Assembly (NCBI RefSeq): GCF_002163715.1
Contig: NZ_CP015698.1
Coordinates: forward strand, 2,394,200-2,458,199
Source of the DNA: Curvibacter sp. AEP1-3
GTDB lineage: Bacteria; Pseudomonadota; Gammaproteobacteria; Burkholderiales; Burkholderiaceae_C
Reading direction: 5' to 3'
Length of the DNA: 64,000 bases
Each line of letters starts with the position of its first letter. The stretch's first letter is position 1. Of this stretch, positions 33,766 to 41,096 are shown in pieces. Below the pieces are notes generated by a model. That model was not told where the DNA came from. It was given only the letters and a program-made list of their open reading frames with translations, and made no database searches. The translations under genes and the position numbers were made by a program.

Positions 33766-34773
33766 TCATCTTGCACGCCAATTGGCAAAACTCTCAACTA
33801 TTTCGAGATAGAACTGCGGTGCTCTGTCAAAGTCTTTGAACATGTGGTTGTAGCGCACACCTTTTGCCCGCCATGCACTTCGCAACCGAGGCTCCAAGTC
33901 CATCATCAACCAGCCGATCAGTTGGATGACATGGTGCCGCTCCGCAAGCAACCGTGATTCAAAGCCAAGTTTTCCATTTACCAGCTCTATTGGCGGCACA
34001 GCGAGCTCACGGCAGACATGGTCGTGAAGCTTCACTGTTGAACAGCGCGACAGTAACAAAAGCGCCAGTTGTCGCATCACGCTGAGATTGTCTAAATCTG
34101 TGGCGCTCGGGGTGCCGGACATCACCGCTGCAGAGATCCCAGACAGCCAATCCATCACGATGGGCTCATAGGATTCAACCGAATCCACCAAGTCACTGGC
34201 CAGACTTGCCCCGCAGGCAAAACAGTCGGAAATCAACTCCCGATGCTGCCCTTGCGGATTGCCCATATCCCCCCGGTGAAAAGCCACCCCCGCTCCACAC
34301 GCGACACAACGATCCCGCAACATGCACTGGTGGCGAGAGCAGGTGGTTATAAAAGCCACACGCCACTCTTTGCGAAAGTACGGAACGAGATCTTCAAAAA
34401 GACACTGCGGGCAGTACTGCATCCCGAAGCCCTGCCGCGTCCTATGAAACATCTGCAGCGTGGTTATCCATTGCAAAGACCCGGATGTCCTGAAGGACGG
34501 ATACAAACACCCCTCGTAACTGCGCAGCGTGGTCCCACGAGCCTGCTCAATCGGAGTTCCGGTTCGGTCACTGAGTACATCAACGAGCCAATCGGGGCCC
34601 AGGCGGTCGATGTCCCTGTTCCAGACTTGTAATTGGTTTCCAAAAATCAGATTGCAAAAAGTCTGAACCCGCAATCCGTGGCCCCTGGCCAGGCGCACAA
34701 GCCAAGAGGACAAAAGCTCATCTGGGAGAGGCTTGTATCGAATGGGCCATAACGGTGATGTCATGCCCTGCAT
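33766..34773 (-). CDS. tniQ: TniQ-family target-selection protein
   Basis: A 335-residue TniQ protein. The N-terminal TniQ motif is PLPDELLSSWLVRLARGHGL and the zinc-binding knuckles are CPQCLFEDLVPYF, CSRHQCMLRDRCVAC and CFACGASL. In Tn7-like elements such proteins bridge a chosen target to TnsC. It is the only TniQ in the element, so it is the best candidate for recognising the lipA 3' end; the region after the zinc fingers (about 215-335) is helical and may bind DNA. It starts 5 bases after the tnsC stop and is the last gene of tnsABC-tniQ. Confidence 0.9.
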   Translation of the reverse strand: MQGMTSPLWPIRYKPLPDELLSSWLVRLARGHGLRVQTFCNLIFGNQLQVWNRDIDRLGPDWLVDVLSDRTGTPIEQARGTTLRSYEGCLYPSFRTSGSLQWITTLQMFHRTRQGFGMQYCPQCLFEDLVPYFRKEWRVAFITTCSRHQCMLRDRCVACGAGVAFHRGDMGNPQGQHRELISDCFACGASLASDLVDSVESYEPIVMDWLSGISAAVMSGTPSATDLDNLSVMRQLALLLLSRCSTVKLHDHVCRELAVPPIELVNGKLGFESRLLAERHHVIQLIGWLMMDLEPRLRSAWRAKGVRYNHMFKDFDRAPQFYLEIVESFANWRAR

Positions 34774-34778
34774 GCCCG

Positions 34779-35681
34779 TTAGAACCGTTGATGCTCTTTG
34801 CGCCTGGATGGGGGCAGCCAGCGCAGCGCACCGATTTGTTCTAGGGCAATTTCCTCGGCCCCCGTCCGGATGGCATCAATCGCCAACGCCTTGAAGAGAT
34901 CACACATGTCGCCCAACGTCCCCTCGCTGCGGTCATGGATGGCTTGCATTTTTTCGGGCGACTTGAGGTCAGAGGCTTTCTTAAGTGGTGTGCGTTTCTC
35001 CAAGGTAGCCAGCAAGCTACCAAAGTGCACATCGGCCTTCCACAGTGGTAGTACTTCGGGCGTGAACCGACTAGACATCTGGGGATCGGTATTGAATGCG
35101 TTGTACGCATCCTCGATGCCCGCTGCCACGATAACCACCTTGGTTTCATTGCCAAGGCTCTTCAGCGCATTCCTGAAGTCTCTTTGCTTATTCATGCTCC
35201 CGGCGATCAGGTGATGGATTTCATCAATGATCAACATCTTGACGCCCATCTGCTTGAACAGCAGCTTGACCTGGGAGTTCTTTTCCTGGGGAGAACTCGT
35301 GGGTTTATAAGGTGCCATCAATGCATCCAAGATCCGTGTGTAAAACGCGGACACATCTGGCGTAGGCGGGGATTCCACCATCACCACAGGACAGGTCGTC
35401 ACCTCGGCTGTCGCATCCAGGTCAACCGGATGTAGTTCCAGGAAGCGCTCCAAAATGGACGTCTTACCGTTGAACGAAGGTGCTACCAGCAACATATTGG
35501 GCATGCGCGTTATGCGTGGATATTCCAGCAGCTCTTCCAGGCGCGCCAGTATCTCTTTGGCCTTGCCGTAACCCAACCAAGTGCCGGATTGAATCGACTT
35601 GATGCGCACGGCATCCGCGGCGTCTACCAGTGCCCTGGCTGCATCGTTGAGATGCGGATAGGCTTGCGTCGCATCAGTCAT
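34779..35681 (-). CDS. tnsC: TnsC/TniB-type AAA ATPase
   Basis: A 300-residue AAA ATPase that couples target choice to transposase activation. Walker A reads VAPSFNGKTSILERF, Walker B reads MLIIDEIHHLIAGS, and a sensor region follows in KVVIVAAGIEDAYNAF. It is shorter than Tn7 TnsC and nearer the TniB type. Its start overlaps the tnsB stop by 4 bases and tniQ follows 5 bases after its stop, so the four genes are one operon. Confidence 0.92.
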   Translation of the reverse strand: MTDATQAYPHLNDAARALVDAADAVRIKSIQSGTWLGYGKAKEILARLEELLEYPRITRMPNMLLVAPSFNGKTSILERFLELHPVDLDATAEVTTCPVVMVESPPTPDVSAFYTRILDALMAPYKPTSSPQEKNSQVKLLFKQMGVKMLIIDEIHHLIAGSMNKQRDFRNALKSLGNETKVVIVAAGIEDAYNAFNTDPQMSSRFTPEVLPLWKADVHFGSLLATLEKRTPLKKASDLKSPEKMQAIHDRSEGTLGDMCDLFKALAIDAIRTGAEEIALEQIGALRWLPPSRRKEHQRF

Positions 35682-37591
35682 TCGTCATCCAACGCTTGCA
35701 CGTCATCGGGGTTGTAGCCGTGGACCGCTGGCGGCGGAGTCGCAGATTTCGCGGGTGCTGACACATTGGGCATGGTTTTCTTCTTCTCAGCCCTGGTCTT
35801 CTCATGCTCAGTCCGTCGTTGTGCTTCGCGACGGGCTACCTTGGTCTTGCCGGCCGCATCCTCTTCCAAAGCGCGCTGCTCATTGATGATGGCAAAGACT
35901 GCCTTTTCGTTTTCTTTGGAAATGCCGCGCTTTTCAGCCAACCCCTGCGCATTGCGCAGCTCCCAAATGCTGACCGGCGGCAAACTGCTATCGCGGTAGG
36001 GGATCGTCACGTATCGCTTTGAAAGTTCGTCGTAAAAGTAGAGCTGACTGATGTCGCGAGGGTCGCGATGGAATTTGAATTTGCGCTTGTGCTTGGGAAA
36101 CTCCGGGTCCATCACGCCCATCCAGGCCCGCAACACATCGTGGTAGTAATGGACGTCATCAATGACGACGCCATAGGCCTGAATGGTGCGTTCGATGAAT
36201 GGAGTAAAGTTGATTCTGAGAAGTTCTTCGTCAGTGCGTCTGGCGGGCAAGCCACGACCAGGTTTGTCTTTGGTTCCCAGCAACCCTTGCCGCCACTTCT
36301 CCAACGGAGGCATGCCAATACCACCATGATCCTCCAAGTGGTACCGAGCAAAAAACAGCACAAGCCACTTTTCGATCTCATCCATGGTCATGCAGGCATT
36401 GCCCTCAGCGTCGTACTCGTAGAGTTCTTCCGGACCCGAAAATGTTGCCCCTTTCAAAGTCTTGAGTCCCTCAGTGACGGTCCCCATGAGGCGTTCAATG
36501 TGGGCTCCATAGCGCGGCTTCTTGACCGGGCGTAGATGGATATCGATGTCATAAACCCTGCAAGCCGACTTCAGCATGTCACCTCGAAACTCGCGCGCGT
36601 TGTCCATGTGAAGAATACCCATGACACCCCACATGTTCCAATCCACGCTAACTATGCTCCTTCGGCGCAACCAAGCGTCCTTGGGAAGAATCGCGTGGCT
36701 GATGCACATGCCAGCTGACATTGCAGAAGGAGCCTCCAGCGAAAGGTACATGCCCAAACACACCCTGCTGAACACATCGATTGCCAAGGTGATCCAAGCT
36801 CGTTTGATGGACTTGCGGTGCTTGTCGTCCACGATCATCACGGGCAGCAAGGTGTGATCGATCTGTACAATGCTTAACGGCCAATCAGCGTCAGGAATAA
36901 CGCCCTTGATCGGTTGATGTTTGGCGTGGGCCACGGCGGCGCCATAGCGCAATCGCGTCCTTTCTGGCCCGTTGGTCTGATTCAATCTGGCGCGTATCGT
37001 ATTGACCGCAGGTAGCTTGAGTTCGGCGTTGGAGCACAAGCGCCGGATCTCTTTGATGGTCGCAGCGATAGACACGTGCTGGTCGGTGTCGTGAAACTCT
37101 GCCAAGGTCTTTGCAATGATGGCCTCCACCTCCGGTGCAATACGCGGCTTTGCTTTGCCGCCGCGATTGCGGTACATCGGCAGGAGAGACGAGAGCGTGC
37201 CGGTAGCGCGATACGCGGTGACCCAGCGGTACACCGTGGCCCTGCTGACTTGGGCTTCTGCCGCAATCTCGTCGTACAGCGCGTTAGATCGCTGGTAGCG
37301 ACTCAGCAACAAGGGCTCAATCCACTCGCGTCTTTTCTGGGCGATGGCCCAGTCGAACTCGGTGACGTCAAGGAGCTCCGGCTCCACAGTTTTTGCCGCA
37401 GGCTTCTCCGCTACAAGCGTGGGTGGCCCGATATCACCCATTTTGAGGAGCACTTTGTTGCCAGTCTCAATGTCTCTGGCAAGAACAAGATTGACGTCCG
37501 CCAGATTCAAGATGACGTACTCACGCCCACCATTGGTGACTGTTGCCCCTTTGGTAACCCAATACTGGGTGGGGGTGGTGCGGTCGTTCAT
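35678..37591 (-). CDS. tnsB: TnsB/TniA-type DDE transposase
   Basis: A 637-residue transposase. Two helix-turn-helix regions are in the first 200 residues (QVSRATVYRWVTAYRATGTL). The DDE core follows: Asp in IVQIDHTLLPVM, Asp in LHMDNAREFRGD, and Glu in YGAHIERLMGT. A Mu-type C-terminal region and a basic, charged tail (AQRRTEHEKTRAEKKKTM) complete it. It cuts the 3' ends, joins them to the target and binds the end repeats. Overlap with tnsA (upstream) and tnsC (downstream) is 4 bases each. Confidence 0.94.
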   Translation of the reverse strand: MNDRTTPTQYWVTKGATVTNGGREYVILNLADVNLVLARDIETGNKVLLKMGDIGPPTLVAEKPAAKTVEPELLDVTEFDWAIAQKRREWIEPLLLSRYQRSNALYDEIAAEAQVSRATVYRWVTAYRATGTLSSLLPMYRNRGGKAKPRIAPEVEAIIAKTLAEFHDTDQHVSIAATIKEIRRLCSNAELKLPAVNTIRARLNQTNGPERTRLRYGAAVAHAKHQPIKGVIPDADWPLSIVQIDHTLLPVMIVDDKHRKSIKRAWITLAIDVFSRVCLGMYLSLEAPSAMSAGMCISHAILPKDAWLRRRSIVSVDWNMWGVMGILHMDNAREFRGDMLKSACRVYDIDIHLRPVKKPRYGAHIERLMGTVTEGLKTLKGATFSGPEELYEYDAEGNACMTMDEIEKWLVLFFARYHLEDHGGIGMPPLEKWRQGLLGTKDKPGRGLPARRTDEELLRINFTPFIERTIQAYGVVIDDVHYYHDVLRAWMGVMDPEFPKHKRKFKFHRDPRDISQLYFYDELSKRYVTIPYRDSSLPPVSIWELRNAQGLAEKRGISKENEKAVFAIINEQRALEEDAAGKTKVARREAQRRTEHEKTRAEKKKTMPNVSAPAKSATPPPAVHGYNPDDVQALDDE

Positions 37592-38250
37592 AGCGCAGCT
37601 CCTGGCAATTGCAACTCGACATCACCGCCGAAAGGAGTATCTAAGTCAGTATGCAAGCGCCGCTGGAAAAGCATGCTCCAGATTACCGGCAACCAGTGAA
37701 GTCGTTCGTTGTCGGTCAACGCCAGAGTGGCCAGGATGCGCTCGGAGGACGAAACCCCATGGTTGTCAGCCATGGCTTGCAACACACGCATGCAATCCGT
37801 TTCCAATGGGTCAACGTTGCGGTACTCCCGCAAGAACTTGATGTTGGCCAACCGAGGGAGGCGGATTTCCGTTTCATCGACCGTCCGGAACTCCCACCCG
37901 AGGGACTCGGCATAGACCTGCGCTGCAGCAAATTTGGGTGCGTAATCCGCGGCGTGTTTCTTCAGAAAGTCGCTGCGCTTCACTTCTGCGAGTAGCGGTT
38001 TCCGGTTCTGGCCCGACTCGGGATCCGGTCGGTATTTCACGAGGACGTCGGGAACATAGCCCCTCGGTACCCCCTTCACTGGAATACGAACGGGTTGCAC
38101 CTCGAATGATTCCACAGCATCATCAAAGTCCAGAGCCAGCAGGTAGTCTTTCTCAAGAAGAGACTCAAAAGGGTCCATTACCTCGCTTTTACGACTTGAG
38201 TAGGCCCCGGTGACGAACAGGTGGTTTTTGGGGATCTTGCGAACAGGCAT
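37588..38250 (-). CDS. tnsA: TnsA endonuclease
   Basis: A 220-residue TnsA. The restriction-enzyme-like catalytic residues are visible as Glu in DPFESLLEKDYL, Asp in GYVPDVLVKYR and Glu-x-Lys in LLAEVKRSDFL; the C-terminal part (about 150-220) is the TnsC-contacting domain. TnsA cuts the 5' strands so the element moves by cut-and-paste and does not form cointegrates. It is the first gene, 40 bases inside the right-end repeats, so TnsB bound there may repress the operon. Confidence 0.93.
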   Translation of the reverse strand: MPVRKIPKNHLFVTGAYSSRKSEVMDPFESLLEKDYLLALDFDDAVESFEVQPVRIPVKGVPRGYVPDVLVKYRPDPESGQNRKPLLAEVKRSDFLKKHAADYAPKFAAAQVYAESLGWEFRTVDETEIRLPRLANIKFLREYRNVDPLETDCMRVLQAMADNHGVSSSERILATLALTDNERLHWLPVIWSMLFQRRLHTDLDTPFGGDVELQLPGAAL

Positions 38251-38290
38251 GTGACCAGTCTAGCGATTTGGGAGACATTTCTAATCCAGT

Positions 38291-38379
38291 CTCGCTAACT
38301 TCTGCACTTTTTCTCATTATCTATAGATAAAATCTACAAATAACTAACCTTGTTTCTCAGAATCGGGTGACGGTTCACA
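38291..38379. repeat. Transposon right end: terminal repeat and TnsB-site-like repeats
   Basis: Read on the minus strand from 38379 this contains the terminus TGTGAAC, a first repeat GAGAAACAAGGTTAG (38344-38358) and a second, longer one GAGAAAAAGTGCAGAAGTTAG (within 38291-38315). The repeats share GAGAAA-A and GTTAG with the left end. They lie directly upstream of tnsA (start 38250) and so overlap its promoter region, as in Tn7 where TnsB represses its own operon. Confidence 0.8.
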
Positions 38380-38384
38380 AGTGC
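38380..38384. repeat. 5-bp target site duplication, right copy
   Basis: AGTGC follows the right terminus exactly. Reading on from it in the lipA frame gives AGT GCA CCC GCG GTC TGA, the displaced native lipA ending (Ser-Ala-Pro-Ala-Val-stop), which confirms the pre-insertion sequence. Confidence 0.93.
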
Positions 38385-38397
38385 ACCCGCGGTCTGA
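38383..38397 (+). pseudogene. lipA: Displaced native lipA C-terminal codons
   Basis: Read from the right target duplication in the lipA frame: GCA CCC GCG GTC TGA, i.e. Ala-Pro-Ala-Val-stop. Before insertion the gene ended GHAMSAPAV. This short tail is no longer translated as part of lipA. Confidence 0.85.
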
Positions 38398-38417
38398 ACC
38401 CAAAGCGCTACCAATTT

Positions 38418-38461
38418 AATAGCTGCTCGCGCACAACTACCGTGCGCCAGCAGCTATTTTT
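38418..38461 (+). terminator. Native lipA terminator, now separated from lipA
   Basis: AATAGCTGCT (38418-38427) pairs with AGCAGCTATT (38449-38458), with inner GCGCAC/GTGCGC pairing, followed by a T-run. It belongs to the repeated TAGCTGCTCGCGCA family also seen near 41050 and 59770. It would have ended lipA transcription and now lies 34.5 kb from it. Confidence 0.8.
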
Positions 38462-38464
38462 GCT

Positions 38465-38941
38465 TCAAGGCTTGGCGTAGCCACTCTCCACCCAGGCCAC
38501 TGCGCTGGCGCGGCTCAGCTTGAAGGCAGGGGACACTTTGACCTGCGCCAACAGATCGTCACCTTCGTCACGGGCAGTCAGTGTGGCGCTGGGGTTTTCG
38601 TCATCGGGTTCGATGTCTAGATAGACCCTTACGCGCCCTTCACCGGCTGCCACTTCCAGACTCTGATGCAGGGTGGCGTGTAATTGTTGTTCGCTGCGGC
38701 GCACGAATTCACGCGCCGTTTTCACCAAGGTCAAAAAGGCACTCTGGTCCAGCGGCTTGGGGTTCTTTTTGTCGCGCCCCATGGTCCAGGGGCCGACCAG
38801 CGCGGGCTCCGAGGCACCGTCGGCCGTCATCGCGACCGCCCATCCATCGTCGTCTTCGTTTTTCACCACGCGGGCCGTCCAGCCGTCGCTGATCCAGAGA
38901 CGGGGCTCCTGGGTCTTCATGTCGGATTCGTTCAAGTTCAT
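38465..38941 (-). CDS. Conserved hypothetical protein
   Basis: A 158-residue soluble protein (MNLNESDMKTQEPRLWISDG) that I do not recognise as a named family. It has a mixed alpha/beta look (DGWTARVVKNEDDDGWAVAM, VRVYLDIEPDDENPSATL), no signal peptide and no membrane segment. The in-frame ATG at 38920 is an alternative start. It is convergent with lipA in the uninterrupted chromosome. Codon use is like the core genes, not the transposon cargo. Confidence 0.7.
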   Translation of the reverse strand: MNLNESDMKTQEPRLWISDGWTARVVKNEDDDGWAVAMTADGASEPALVGPWTMGRDKKNPKPLDQSAFLTLVKTAREFVRRSEQQLHATLHQSLEVAAGEGRVRVYLDIEPDDENPSATLTARDEGDDLLAQVKVSPAFKLSRASAVAWVESGYAKP

Positions 38942-39081
38942 GGCGTGGAGTATGCAGGGAGACCGACGCCAACCCCCGTGACATCGACAGAAATCGGGGC
39001 ATTCCGCTTCTGAATTTAAGCGCATAAAAAATGAACAACAATAGCGATCCCCAGTTGTCAATTTCACCCATCTAACACACC

Positions 39082-40128
39082 ATGTACCACGCAGCCTCTG
39101 ACCGATACGACGGACGTGTTCCCTACCGCACTTGCGGCAAAAGCGGCCTCAAACTTCCAGCGGTGTCGCTGGGCCTGTGGCACAACTTTGGCGACGCCAC
39201 ACCGTTCCAGACTCAGCGCGACATGCTGCGTACGGCCTTCGATTTGGGCATCACCCACTTCGATCTGGCCAACAACTACGGCCCCCCATATGGCAGCGCG
39301 GAAACCAATTTCGGCGAACACCTGCGCCGTGATTTCATGCCCTACCGAGACGAGCTGATCATCTCCAGCAAGGCCGGTTACGACATGTGGCCCGGCCCTT
39401 ATGGACAGGGCGGTGGCTCGCGCAAATACGTGCTCGCCAGCCTGGACCAGAGCTTGAAGCGCATGGGCCTGGAGTACGTGGATATCTTCTACAGCCACCG
39501 TTTTGACCCCGACACCCCGCTGGAAGAAACCATGGGCGCTCTGGCCACCGCCGTGCAGCAAGGCAAGGCCCTCTACGCCGGCATCAGCAGCTACTCCGGC
39601 ACCAAAACCCGCGAAGCGGCAGCCATCTTGAAGAGCATGGGCGTGCCCATGCTGATTCACCAACCGTCGTACAGCCTGATGAACCGCTGGATCGAGGAAG
39701 ACCTGCTGGACGCGCTGGATGAAACCGGCATGGGCTGCATCGCCTTCAGCGCGCTGGCACAGGGCCTGCTGACCAACAAGTACCTCAACGGTGTGCCTGC
39801 AGACGCGCGCATCAACCGCCCGGGCGGTGGCTCTTTCAAGCAGGACCATTTGAGCGAGCAAAACCTCAAACATGTGCGCGCCCTCAACGAGATCGCCCAA
39901 GCCCGCGGCCAGAGCCTGGCCCAGATGGCCACTGCGTGGGTCTTGCGCGATGCACGCGTCACCTCTGCGCTGATAGGTGCCAGCAAGCCCGAGCAGATCG
40001 TGGACCTGGTGGGCGCCATGAGCAATCTGAATTTCAGCGCGGAGGAGCTGGCTGCAATTGATGGCCACGCGGTGGACGGCGGCATCAACCTGTGGAAGCG
40101 CCCTTCCACCGACCAGCGACTGGCCTGA
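39082..40128 (+). CDS. gpr: Aldo/keto reductase of the YghZ/Gpr type
   Basis: A 348-residue NADPH-dependent aldo/keto reductase. Catalytic Asp and Tyr lie in FDLANNYGPPYGSAE, Lys in ISSKAGYDMWPGPYG, His in FYSHRFDPDTPLEET; the stretch WPGPYGQGGGSRKY marks the YghZ (L-glyceraldehyde-3-phosphate reductase) subgroup. The cofactor end SALIGASKPEQI is intact. It detoxifies reactive aldehydes such as methylglyoxal or triose phosphates. It stands as a core gene followed by an exporter. Confidence 0.85.
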   Translation: MYHAASDRYDGRVPYRTCGKSGLKLPAVSLGLWHNFGDATPFQTQRDMLRTAFDLGITHFDLANNYGPPYGSAETNFGEHLRRDFMPYRDELIISSKAGYDMWPGPYGQGGGSRKYVLASLDQSLKRMGLEYVDIFYSHRFDPDTPLEETMGALATAVQQGKALYAGISSYSGTKTREAAAILKSMGVPMLIHQPSYSLMNRWIEEDLLDALDETGMGCIAFSALAQGLLTNKYLNGVPADARINRPGGGSFKQDHLSEQNLKHVRALNEIAQARGQSLAQMATAWVLRDARVTSALIGASKPEQIVDLVGAMSNLNFSAEELAAIDGHAVDGGINLWKRPSTDQRLA

Positions 40129-40174
40129 ACCACAGGCCCCGGTTTGCGAATACGGTGCGGCTAAGCTTCAGCGA

Positions 40175-41020
40175 ATGAACGCTTCTCTTCTCGCGCTTGC
40201 CGCTATCGCCCTCTGGGGCAGCCTGGCCCCTTTGGGGGTTTCTCTGGGCCACGTGCCGCCATTTCTGCTCACGGGAGTGGGTCTGGTCATCGGCAGCGTG
40301 ATCGGCCTGGTGCTATCGCGCGGGCGGGTAAGCGAATGGAAGGTGCCCGCCGCCACCTTGGCACTGGGGGTGTACGGGCTGTTCGGATTTCATTTTTTGC
40401 TCTTCATCGCCTTGCGCCATGCACCGCCGGTACAGGCCAACCTGGTGAACTACCTGTGGCCGCTGGGCATTGTGTTGATGGCACCGCTGTTTCTGCCCGG
40501 TATGCGTCTGCGTGCGCTGCACGTAGCCGCAGCCTTGCTGGGCTTTGCCGGTGCGGCGTTGGCCATTCTGGGCGGCCGTCATGCGGGCAGCGACATGGGC
40601 GGGTGGGCCTGGGGTTACCTGCCGGCCATGGTGTCTGCATTCGTCTGGGCGAGCTATTCGTTGATGACGCGACGGGTGCCGCCCTTCCCGAATGCGGCCA
40701 TTGGCTTGTTTGGGCTGGTGTCCGGGATGCTCTCGCTGCTGTGCCACGCGCTCCTGGAGCCATCCGTCACACTGAGTGCACACGATTGGCAGTTGCTGGC
40801 GGCGTTAGGCCTGGGCCCTTTGGGCGGCGCGTTTTACCTCTGGGATGCGGCGCTCAAACGCGGGGATGCACGCACCATCGGCGTGTTGTCATTTCTAACG
40901 CCGTTGCTGTCCACCCTGGGCCTGCTCTGGATACGGGGCGAATGGCCTAGCGCCAGTGTGGCGTTGGCTGCCGCGATGATCGTAGGGGCGGCTGTTTTGG
41001 GCTCACGCGCCAAACCATAA
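40175..41020 (+). CDS. EamA/DMT-family transporter
   Basis: A 281-residue inner-membrane protein of ten hydrophobic segments with the two-fold EamA repeat (MNASLLALAAIALWGSLAPL and AWGYLPAMVSAFVWASYSLM). Members export amino acids, nucleobases or other metabolites; the substrate here cannot be told. I chose ATG 40175 because the open frame before it is polar and overlaps the aldo/keto reductase gene. A family-type hairpin with a long A/T run (about 41032-41080) follows. Confidence 0.85.
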   Translation: MNASLLALAAIALWGSLAPLGVSLGHVPPFLLTGVGLVIGSVIGLVLSRGRVSEWKVPAATLALGVYGLFGFHFLLFIALRHAPPVQANLVNYLWPLGIVLMAPLFLPGMRLRALHVAAALLGFAGAALAILGGRHAGSDMGGWAWGYLPAMVSAFVWASYSLMTRRVPPFPNAAIGLFGLVSGMLSLLCHALLEPSVTLSAHDWQLLAALGLGPLGGAFYLWDAALKRGDARTIGVLSFLTPLLSTLGLLWIRGEWPSASVALAAAMIVGAAVLGSRAKP

Positions 41021-41031
41021 TTCAATGAAAT

Positions 41032-41081
41032 GTGGCGCTAGCGCCCATGGAATATGCGCGAGCAGCTATAAAAAAAAATAG
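41032..41081 (+). terminator. Terminator-like repeat after the EamA gene
   Basis: TGGCGCTAGCGCCCA is a perfect hairpin followed by GCGCGAGCAGCTATAAAAAAAAATAGC, a half copy of the AGCAGCTAT repeat family. It lies between two converging genes (EamA plus, ptsI minus) and may end both transcripts. Confidence 0.5.
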
Positions 41082-41096
41082 CGCAGCGCAGTACAC

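Larger units (their letters stand above)
3822..38379. mobile_element. Tn7-like transposon inserted in the 3' end of lipA
   Basis: Both ends were located by reading. The left end starts TGTGAACAATCAGTAGAATA at 3822. The right end, on the minus strand from 38379, starts TGTGAACCGTCACCCGATTC. Twenty of the first 29 bases agree. Each end carries further inner copies of a GAGAAAAA..AGAAGTTAG-type repeat, as expected of TnsB-bound ends. The flanking 5-bp direct repeat AGTGC (3817-3821 and 38380-38384) is perfect and of Tn7 length. The tnsA-tnsB-tnsC-tniQ block lies at the right end with tnsA outermost, as in Tn7. Total length is 34,558 bp. Cargo spans about 5.6-33.7 kb. The element was inserted once, intact, and later collected IS elements. 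Confidence 0.95.

Noticed and set aside
3822..38379. CRISPR array or CRISPR-associated transposition
   Set aside because: No direct-repeat array and no cas genes are present anywhere in the element, so the TniQ is not of the Cascade- or Cas12k-linked kind.
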